64,000 nt of DNA from Phytophthora sp. 'mugwort' (Eukaryota > Oomycota > Peronosporomycetes > Peronosporales > Peronosporaceae). The notes beneath the pieces were generated by a model. The model saw only the letters and a program-made list of their open reading frames with translations. It was not told the origin of the DNA and did no database searches. The DNA lies in contig JAUCEF010000017.1 of assembly GCA_033558025.1 (NCBI GenBank), positions 1,240,001-1,304,000 of the forward strand, written 5' to 3'. Shown piece after piece: positions 55,801 through 64,000 of this stretch. Made by a program: the position numbers and the translations under genes. Numbering within the stretch: the stretch's first letter is position 1; every line of letters begins with the position of its first letter.

Positions 55801-56924
55801 CTTCATGCTCAAGCTGGACTTCGACAAGTGCGAGACCGACCACTGCGTCTACGTCAAGCGCAACGACGACAGCATGGTGCTCGTGGTGCTGTACGTGGAC
55901 GACCTGGTGATTGCGAGCAGTGATGACGACATGCTCAAGGCTACCAAGAGCGCACTAAGCAAGCGGTTCGAGATGACGGACCTAGGCGAGCTGAGCTACT
56001 TTCTCGGAATGCAGATCAAGACATCAAGGCTGGTGAGGTGACCATGCGGCAGACCAAGTTCGCGCGGAGCATCCTGAGCAAGTTCAGCATGGAGAACAGC
56101 AAGCCCGTGAAAACGCCGCAGGACCCCGGACCCAAGCTGACCAAGGCTATGTGCGACGGCGGGTGCAAGCATGATGACAGCATGGCAGGCGTGCCTTACC
56201 GGAACGCCGTGGGCTGCCTCATGTACTTGATGGTGGGCACCCGACCGGATCTGGCTGCGGCAGTGGGCACACTGAGTCAGTTCGCTGCAGCCCATGCCCC
56301 ACGCACTGGCAAGCACTCAAGCGCGTCCTCCGCTACATCCAAGGCACGGCGACGTACGGCATCGAGTTTCGCACCAAGGACCAAGACGGCGTCTGCGGCT
56401 ACTCGGATGCGGACTGGGCGGGTGATGTGGAGTCGCGCCGCAGCACGAGCGGATACGCGTTCATAATGAGCGGTGGATGCGTGAGCTGGCGCAGCAAGAA
56501 GCAGAGGACGGTGGCACTATCGTCGACGGAAGCCGAGTACATGGCGCTATCGGAGGCAACACAGGAGGCCGTATGGCTCAAGGCGTTTCTGTGCGAGATA
56601 GGCGAAACCACAGAGGGCAAGGCGATCAAGATCTACGAAGACAACCAAGGATCCATCGCGCTTGCCAAGAATCCCGAGTTTCACAAGCGTACCAAGCACA
56701 TCGACATTCGCTACCACTTCGTGCGCGAGGAGGTCGAGGACGGAGAAGTGGTGCTCGAGTACTGTCCGACACAAGACATGCTGGCAGACCTGATGACCAA
56801 GCCCATTCCAACGGCGCAGTTCGACTGTCTCCGGAGCAAGCTCGGCATCGAAGCACCGAAGGCTATCGAGTCGAGTGGGAGTGTTGTCAAGGAGACGCCT
56901 CGAGCAGCTGCTGTATACCGGTAG
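52807..56924 (+). pseudogene. A'4: full-length family A' polyprotein with three frameshifts
   Basis: Gag starts in the primer site (MSPSPAFSED), then the zinc knuckle CHNCGKHGHWIAEC and protease VDSGATQH. Near 53836 it lacks 8 bp relative to A3, so the first frame ends at 54021 and the integrase/RT frame (from about 53840) lies at +1. The integrase D,D-35-E (HSDVCGP, RSDNGGEY, GIAERMNR) and YVDD are present. A 4-bp deletion near 56020 and a 1-bp deletion near 56291 split RT and RNase H. The final frame ends at TAG 56922-56924, inside the 3' LTR. The 8-bp deletion is shared with A'-right, so it predates their separation. Confidence 0.92.
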
Positions 56925-57194
56925 GATACCGGTATGACCTTCACTCAGTGGCACCTCAATCACTCCGGCGATTACGGGACGACGATTAGGATGCACGTGG
57001 GTACAAGATTGTGGGTACAAGATGGGCATCGACGTGGCGCTCTGCGATTGGCTGAAGTAACTCAGTATCCAGTAGAGAATCCAGTAGAGTGTACCCAGTA
57101 GGTAGAACTGTAGGCTTAGAGGTAGCAAGGAGTTTGCGAACTAAGGACCTAAATCAATCACTTTGCATTTTGCCATCAAGTGACCAAGCCTTTT
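56882..57194 (+). repeat. 3' LTR of A'4, 313 bp
   Basis: It starts after GAGTGGGAG and ends AAGCCTTTT. The right flank agtag is minus-strand B (B10), unrelated to the left flank. Confidence 0.92.
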
Positions 57195-60100
57195 AGTAGC
57201 AGTCATCAAGTGCATGAGGGCACCCACAGCTTCGCGAAACGGAGCGTTCACCTTGGTTGCTGCGTCACTTGGAATCAGTCGAGTGCTCATGTCTACCGGA
57301 CTCACCACAGCCTTGCACTCGTCCATACCGAAACGCTTCAGGATATCATCCACATAACGCCGCTGGCACATCGTCACGCTGCCGTCCGGGCCATCCACCA
57401 GCTCGATTCCAAGGACGAACACACACTTGCCACTGTCAGTCATTTCGATGCGTGTCTTGAGGTCGTTCTTCGTGCGTGAGATCAGTTCGGGTGAACTTCC
57501 GGTGACCAACACATCGTCCACGTAGACCAGCACGAGCACACAGTGGCCATCGACAACCTTGATGTAGAGGCACGGGTCAAAGGCTGAAACCTGAAAACCG
57601 ATAGAACACACGAATTCATCGAAGGTCTCGTTCCATACGCGCGAAGCTTGCTTGAGACCGTAGATCGCCTTGACCAATTCCAAGCAGTCGAAATCACCAT
57701 CCAGCTCGACGCCTTCAGGAACCACGCAGAACACCAACTCCTTCATTATCCCGTATAGGAATGCAGTCACCACGTCGAGTTGGTCGAGGGGCCAGTCGAA
57801 ATACTTGGCAATCGCGATGACCATGCGCAGCGTCACGTACTTGACCACGGGCGAGAACGTCTCCGTGTAGTCGATGCCGTACTTTTGCTTGAAACCCTTG
57901 GCCACCAGGCGCGCCTTGTATTTCTCGATCGATCCGTCGGCTTTGCGCTTAATCTTGAACACCCACTTGGTACCGATGGCGCGTTGTCCGCTAGGCAACT
58001 TGGCAGCACGAAACACACCAAGAAGTCGCATCGACTTTAACTCAGCACGAATTGCCTTGCGCCAGTGCAGTTGGTCCGGGCCGTTGACCGCTTCTTGGAA
58101 TGTCGACGGCTCCGATAAGTCCACGGCTGCTTCGACCGCGTTGGCACTTGCATGCCAAAACACAGATGGAGTCGATTCTTCATCTTGGTCTCCAGACTTT
58201 TCTTCTGCATCTGCGTCTGTTCGGTGCGAAGGGGAGTCGTTCGGTGCACTTGCTTCTTCCAGCAGTCCAGGTCGATGACGCACAGCGCGCGGTCTTCTGG
58301 CAGCTTCATCTTCGTCACTCGGGCGGCTCTTCTGCTTCCCTGCCTGTTTGTACTCCGTCTGGCGCGGACCATCATCGTCGATGTCGAGCGAGTCGAAGTC
58401 CAGGTCGTCGACATCTTCATCAGAAATCGGCGGTGAAAGTCCAAAGGTCGACTCATCGAAGTTGACATCGCGACTGATGACCACCTGCTCCGCCTCGATG
58501 TCATAAAGTCGATACGCCTTGGACACTTCTTCGTAACCCAGAAACAATCCGGCGCGAGCCTTGGGATCCCACTTCAGTCGCTTCTCCTTCGGAGTCAGGA
58601 TGTACGTCCGACAGCCGAAAACACGCATGTGCTTCACACTCGGCTTGGACTTGTAGACGATCTCGAACGGAGTCTTGTGCTCGATCTTGGGTGACGGCAA
58701 GCGGTTCTTCACATAGATGGCCGTCATCGCCGCCTCAGCCCAGAAACACTTGTCCAGCTTGGCGTGATGCAACATGCTGCGGCCGATCGTGAGGATAGTT
58801 CGGATGGCTCGCTCTGCCGTGCCGTTGGTCTGGTGCGCGTACGGAACCGTGGTTTGCTGCTCGATGCCTTCGTCTTCGTAAAAATCCTTGAGCGAGTTAG
58901 TCGCAAACTCACGAGCTCCGTCGTGCCGCACAAACTTGACCTTCTTGCCGAACTGCTTCTGCACCTTCATGATGTACGTCTTGATGCAGTCTTCGCTCTC
59001 CGACTTGGCACGCAGGCAGAAACCCTTCATGCATCCGCTGGCTTCGTCCACGATCAGTAGCAGATACTTGCTGCCGCCAAGCGAGTTTTCCTCCATGGTC
59101 CGCAGATGTCGAAGTGGAGCAGCTCAAATGTGTCGTAGCGACGCTTGTCACGGTTGCTTGGGAATGGTTTTTGGACCATTTTACCTTGCTGGCAACCACG
59201 ACACACACTTGGTCCACTCGACTTGGAAGGTGCTTTCGCGTCCTTGATCATCTTGGTGTCGACCATCTTGCGAAGAACCTCGACTGGAGCGTGACCCATA
59301 CGCGCGTGCAAATCGACCGTCCTTCCACTTGTCGCCGCATTTGCCGATCGCTGAGGTGTGCGAAGCCAGTAGAGTCCATCCACGAGATCCGCCGTCGCAA
59401 CCACTTGATTCGAGTCCTTGCGCGAAACGTGCATCTCAGTGCCGTCAAATATCACTTGGAACTTGCCATGCTTGTTTATCTGCGGCACTGAAAGCAGATT
59501 CTTGCTCATATTTGGCACGTAAAGCGCGTTCTTGATCTCGATCTCGCGCTCGTCGCCGTTAGGCAGGATCACTCTTTCCACGATGGTCCCCACACCCTTG
59601 ATGGCAGCCTTGTTGCCATCGGCCACCGAAAGTTCGCCTTCATTTCGCTCGATCAAATTGGCGAACTTGGACTTGTCGTTGCAAATATGGTGCGTGGCAC
59701 CGCTGTCAACCGCCCACATCCCGGACACATTCTTGTCCGTCGAAACTCCACATTCCAGGGAAACCGCGAACGCCACTCGATCGTAGTCGTTGTCGTAGCC
59801 GTCGCTGTCGTTTCTCCACTGGATGTTGTTGGCCCCGCGTCCACGGCCGTTGCCGCCGCGTCTTGGCCCTCTGTTCTCGTCCTTCTGCTTGGTCCAGCAC
59901 TTGTTAATGACATGCCCCAATTTACCGCAGTACGTGCATTGGCGAGATTCTCGCTCGGCACTGAACGCCTTGGCCGCGTCTTCAGTCTTCACCGTCGCCG
60001 TCTTCTCGCCTTGTCGCTTGATGTGCTCGTTCGTGAGCACCTTCACGACGTCTTGCGTCTTCAGCTCCGCGCTACTCATCTCCAAGTTCAGTACGACGTT

Positions 60101-60591
60101 CTCGTAGCTCTTGGGGAGACTGCGCAGCAAGCAGATCGCCACGTCCTCGTCCTCCATCTTGGCGCCGATGCTACTGAGCTTGGCGCTGATGTTCAGGACA
60201 TCATTGCAATGCCGCCTTCCGACATCTCCATGCTGAAGAGTTGGCGCTTCAGGTAGATGCGTCCAGCCTTCTGCGAACCACCGTACAGCGTCTTCAGGCG
60301 CGACCAGGCAACCCACGCTTCCTCGCAGTCGTCGACCACATGGTGGTAGTCCGCGTCCATGTGGAGCAGCATCAGTCCGAAAGCGATGTTGCTCAACTTG
60401 ACGTAGTCGTCCTTGGCCCGCGAGTCCGTGTAGCTTGGCGTCGTCTCACGGTTCACGACATGCCACGTCGACTTGGTCAGGAACACGCCACGCATGTAGC
60501 GGTTCCACGTCGCGTAGTTGTCTCCGTTGAACTTGTCGATGGAGACCTTGGTCGAGACGTCTTGGGCAGAGGACATGGTGCTTGGGCTCAT
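57195..60591 (-). pseudogene. B10: family B polyprotein lacking about the last 215 residues, frameshifted
   Basis: The minus-strand start is at 60591 in the primer site 60584-60595. Gag is broken by a 13-bp deletion near 60210, between two attgc repeats. The zinc knuckle (HVINKC), protease AVDSGATHH and pre-integrase region follow. A 1-bp deletion near 59097 (GPMEEN) then breaks the frame just inside the integrase core. Downstream the frame is open through the remaining integrase, acidic linker and RT (YVDD) to LMTAT, where the A' LTR cuts it. RNase H and the 3' LTR are missing. Confidence 0.9.
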
Positions 60592-60595
60592 AACC

Positions 60596-60937
60596 TGATA
60601 AAGGTGTTGAGGTCTTGAAGCGAGGCTGGGTTGAGCGGAGGGAGTTCTGCACTTGGGTGCGGGGACCGGAGTGAAGACCACTTGAGCTGAAGAAGGAAGA
60701 TTCGAAAGTGATTGATTTATCGGAGCTTACACTACCTAGTCTACCACATAGATATGCAGCCCTGCATCCAATCATTTGGTGCATCCAATCACCAACACTC
60801 CGCACTCGTCCAATCATCCTACTCGTCTAATCATCGGTTGCGTAAACAACGTACCGTAAACATCGCGGGATCGTGTTGGACCGGTTCGGGTTAACCGGTT
60901 ACTGGTACACAGTACCAAAACCCGGCAACCCTCAATA
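60596..60937 (-). repeat. 5' LTR of B10 (variant I), 342 bp
   Basis: In LTR sense TATTGAGGG...CACCTTTATCA, one base short near 60627. Right border of the block 30152-60937; outside it the B fragment of 29935-30151 resumes. Confidence 0.92.
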
Positions 60938-61128
60938 AAAACAGGCAGGGAAGCGCAAGAGCCGCCCGAGTGACGAAGATGAAGCTGCCAGAAGACCGCG
61001 CGCTGTGCGTCATCGACCTGGACTGGAAGAAGCAAGTGCACCGAACGACTCCCCTTCGCACCGAACAGACGCAGATGAAGAAGAAAAGTCTGGAGACCAA
61101 GATGAAGAATCGACTCCATCTGTGTTTT
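60938..61128 (+). pseudogene. B fragment (about residues 753-816), continuation of 29935-30151
   Basis: 191 bp in B sense covering [13 protein letters not shown] to TPSVF of the acidic linker. It begins aaaac, one mismatch from the caaac at 30147-30151, consistent with a TSD, and ends in gtgtttt before the B9 LTR. Confidence 0.85.
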
Positions 61129-61471
61129 TATTGAGGGTTGCCGGGTTTTGGTACTGTGTACCAGTAACCGGTTAACCCGAACCGGTCCAACACGATCCCG
61201 CGATGTTTACGGTACGTTGTTTACGCAACCGATGATTAGACGAGTAGGATGATTGGACGAGTGCGGAGTGTTGGTGATTGGATGCACCAAATGATTGGAT
61301 GCAGGGCTGCATATCTATGTGGTAGACTAGGTAGTGTAAGCTCCGATAAATCAATCACTTTCGAATCTTCCTTCTTCAGCTCAAGTGGTCTTCACTCCGG
61401 TCTTCGCACCAAGTGCAGAACCTCCTTCGCTCCGTCCAAGCTTCACTTATCAAGATCCATACCTTTTATCA
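61129..61471 (+). repeat. 5' LTR of B9 (variant II'), 343 bp
   Basis: TATTGAGGG...CTTTTATCA with the II' small indels shared with 35526-35862 and 42666-43001. The primer site follows at 61472. Confidence 0.92.
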
Positions 61472-61475
61472 GGTT

Positions 61476-64000
61476 ATGAGCCCAAGCACCATGTCCTCTG
61501 CCCAAGACGTCTCGACCAAGGTCTCCATCGACAAGTTCAACGGAGACAACTACGCGACGTGGAACCGCTACATGCGTGGCGTGTTCCTGACCAAGTCGAC
61601 GTGGCATGTCGTGAACCGTGAGACGACGCCAAGCTACACGGACTCGCGGGCCAAGGACGACTACGTCAAGTTGAGCAACATCGCTTTCGGACTGATGCTG
61701 CTCCACATGGACGCGGACTACCACCATGTGGTCGACGACTGCGAGGAAGCGTGGGTTGCCTGGTCGCGCCTGAAGACGCTGTACGGTGGTTCGCAGAAGG
61801 CTGGACGCATCTACCTGAAGCGCCAACTCTTCAGCATGGAGATGTCGGAAGGCGGCAATGTGTTGCATCATTGCAATGATGTCCTGAACATCAGCGCCAA
61901 GCTCAATAGCATCGGCGCCAAGATGGAGGACGAGGACGTGGCGATCTGCTTGCTGCGCAGTCTCCCCAAGAGCTACGAGAACGTCGTGCTGAACTTGGAG
62001 ATGAGCAATGCAGAGCTGCGGTTGCAAGACGTTGTGAAGGTGCTCACGAACGAGCACATCAAGCGACAAGGCGAGAAGACGGCGACGGTGAAAACTGAAG
62101 ACGCGACCAAGGCGTTCAGTGCCGAGCGAGAATCTCGTCAGTGCACGTACTGCGGTAAATTGGGGCATGTCATTGACAAGTTCTGGACCAAGCAGAAGGA
62201 CGAGAACCGAGGGCCAAGACGCGGTGGCAACGGCCGTGGACGCGGAGCAAACCATGTTCAGTGGCACAACGACGACTACGACCGTGTCGCGTTTGCGGTT
62301 TCGTTGGAATGCCGAAAATCGACGGGCAAGGATATGCCCGGGATGTGGGCGGTCGACAGCGGCGCAACGCACCACATTTGCAATGACAAGACCAAGTTCG
62401 CCACGCTGAATGAGCAAGACGAAGGCGAACTATCGGTAGCGGACGGAAACAAGGCCGAGATTAAGGGTGTGGGAACTATCATCGAACGAGTAGTTCTGCC
62501 CAACGGCGACGAGCGCGACATCGAAATCAAGGACGCGCTGTACCTGCCGAAGATGAACAAGAATCTGCTTTCGGTGTCGCAGATTAACAAGAGTGGCAAG
62601 TTTCAAGTGGTGTTCGACGGTGCGAGCATGCATGTCGCGCGGAAGGGCTTGAAGCAAATGGTGGCAACTGCTGACCTCGTCGACGGTCTCTACTGGCTAC
62701 GCATACCACAACATTCGGTGAATGCGGCGACGTCAACGCGCAACGTGGATCTACACGCGCGGATGGGCCACGCTCCGATCGACGTGCTGCGCAAAATGGT
62801 CAGCAATGGCATGATCAAGGACGCGAAAACACCATCACAGTCGAGTGGACCAAGCATATGTCGCGGATGTCAGCAAGGGAAGATTGTCTAAAAACCGTTC
62901 CCAAGCAACCGCGACAAGCGTCACTACGACGTATTTGAGCTACTCCACTTCGACATCTGCGGCCCCATGGAACAAGAGTCACTGGGTGGCAGCAAATATT
63001 TGCTGCTCATAGTGGACGAAGCCAGCGGATGCATGAAGGGTTTCTGCTTAAGTGCCAAGTCGGAGAGCGAAGAATGCCTCAAGACCTACATCATGAAGGT
63101 GCAGACGCAGTTCGGCAAACGTGTCAAGTTCGTGCGCCACGACGGATCCCGTGAGTTTGCTACTAATTCGCTCAAGGCCTTCTACGAAGATCAAGGCATC
63201 GAGCAGCAGACCACGGTTCCGTACGCGCACCAAACCAACGGCACGGCAGAGAGAGCTATCCGGACCATCGTTACGATTGGTCGCAGCATGCTGCATTATG
63301 CAAAGCTGGACAAGTGTTTTTGGGGCGAAGCAGCGATGGCTGCAATTTATGTCAAGAACCGCTTGCCGTCGCCCAAGGTCGAAAAACAAGACTCCGTTCG
63401 AGATTGTATACAAGTTCAAGCCAAGTGTGAAGCACATGCGTGTGTTTGGATGTCGGACGTACGTCCTGACCCCGAAGGAGAAGCGACTCAAGTGGGACCC
63501 CAAGGCTCGCGCTGGTGTGTTCACGGGATACGAAGAAGTGTCGAAGGCGTACCGAGTTTATGACATCGAGGCGGGGCAGGTGCTGATAAGTCGCGATGTC
63601 ACCTTCGACGAATCAAGTTTTGGTATCTCGACGACGATCTCAGGTAATGACGACGAAGATGTGAACCTGGACTTCGACTCGCTCGAGATTGGTGACGATG
63701 CCTCGGCAGGTCCGACCGAATTCAAGCAGGCGGGGAAGCGCAAGACTCGACCAAGTGATGCGGACACCATGTCAGTGAACTCGCGTCCTGTTCGCCGTGC
63801 GACTGGTTTGGAAGAAGCAAGCGCTCCTGTCACCTCGTTTGAGCGCCAAGCCAAACGCCGAGCGAGTGTTCATATGGAACCTGGACTGCCTGACGAAGAA
63901 GAGAAGGATGCTCAAGACAACGAAGAAGACGATTCCACTCCTCCCGTATTTTGGCGAGCAAGTGCCAACTCAGTGGAAGCCGGTGAGTTGTCTGAGCCGA
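61476..64000 (+). pseudogene. B9: family B' polyprotein, 3' end outside window, three disabling changes
   Basis: The start is in the primer site. Gag is open, but the last zinc-knuckle Cys is Phe (HVIDKF, codon at 62181). Protease AVDSGATHH is intact. Codon 472 (62889-62891) is TAA where other copies have CAA (GKMVQK). One inserted A near 63385 shifts the frame after LPSPK. The rest ([24 protein letters not shown], an acidic linker, FWRASAN) is readable in the new frame to the window edge. From about 63540 the sequence departs from B3, with C-like readings such as [22 protein letters not shown], so this copy is a mosaic or a separate lineage. Confidence 0.9.

Larger units (their letters stand above)
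52490..57194 (+). mobile_element. A'4: full-length but defective A' element without matching TSD
   Basis: 4705 bp. It lies between a plus-strand B' fragment and the minus-strand B10, with no shared flanking 5-mer (acttc on the left, agtag on the right). Its ends probably come from two different insertions. Confidence 0.87.

Noticed and set aside
1..64000. Host gene, effector gene, envelope-like third frame, or captured cellular gene
   Set aside because: I looked between the elements and inside the linkers. All sequence is assignable to A, B or C, and the Asp/Glu-rich linkers are normal copia spacer regions.

Overview
The window is wall-to-wall Ty1/copia LTR retrotransposon DNA. I found no host gene, tRNA, rRNA, CRISPR array or bacterial feature, and every stretch can be assigned to one of three copia families. 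For this report I call them A (LTR 354 bp; subfamily A', LTR 313 bp), B (LTR about 343 bp, with two 3'-end variants I and II) and C (LTR 357 bp). The polyproteins lack introns and have the copia order Gag, zinc knuckle, protease, integrase, reverse transcriptase, RNase H. The source is a eukaryote, most likely an oomycete of the Phytophthora/downy mildew type. The evidence is that all three LTR families carry a close match to the oomycete Inr+FPR core promoter (TCACTT..., then AWTTT), and that the polyproteins resemble copia proteins I recall from Phytophthora. The species cannot be fixed from this sequence.

Layout. 1-16476: a + strand chain in which five single A LTRs alternate with internal segments: A1 (partial), two copies of an antisense B segment, A2 (deleted) and A3 (intact). 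The chain sits inside a minus-strand B element (16477-18093 is its 5' end). 18094-23041: a minus B copy (B2) broken by an A' element, which is broken by a C element. 23042-27780: an intact B element (B3) with a perfect target-site duplication (TSD) inside C. 27781-30151: the rest of that C copy, then an abrupt junction to a B fragment. 30152-36206: minus B copies (B6, B7) with tandem LTR pairs. 36207-43808: a plus B copy (B5) split by an intact minus B element (B4) carrying six head-to-tail LTRs. 43809-52217: A' (minus) and C (plus), which pair by TSD with the A' and C pieces at 20972-22055 but in opposite orientation. 52218-57194: a B fragment and a complete but frameshifted A' element. 57195-64000: minus B10, a B fragment, and plus B9 running off the window.

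Three polyproteins are uninterrupted and full length: A3 (1374 aa), B3 and B4 (1346 aa each). They could supply Gag, protease, integrase and RT/RNase H to themselves and to the defective copies. Transcription would start at the Inr near the 3' end of the LTR. First-strand cDNA would be primed by an initiator-tRNA-Met half-molecule at a primer site that also contains the Gag start codon.

No new host pathway is evident. The unusual signals are structural: the primer site fused to the start codon, an A-family reading frame ending inside the LTR, LTR-only tandem arrays with a dimeric higher-order repeat, and nested insertions whose TSDs pair across about 26 kb in inverted orientation. Because most copies are near-identical, misassembly has to be excluded before the rearrangements are taken as real.
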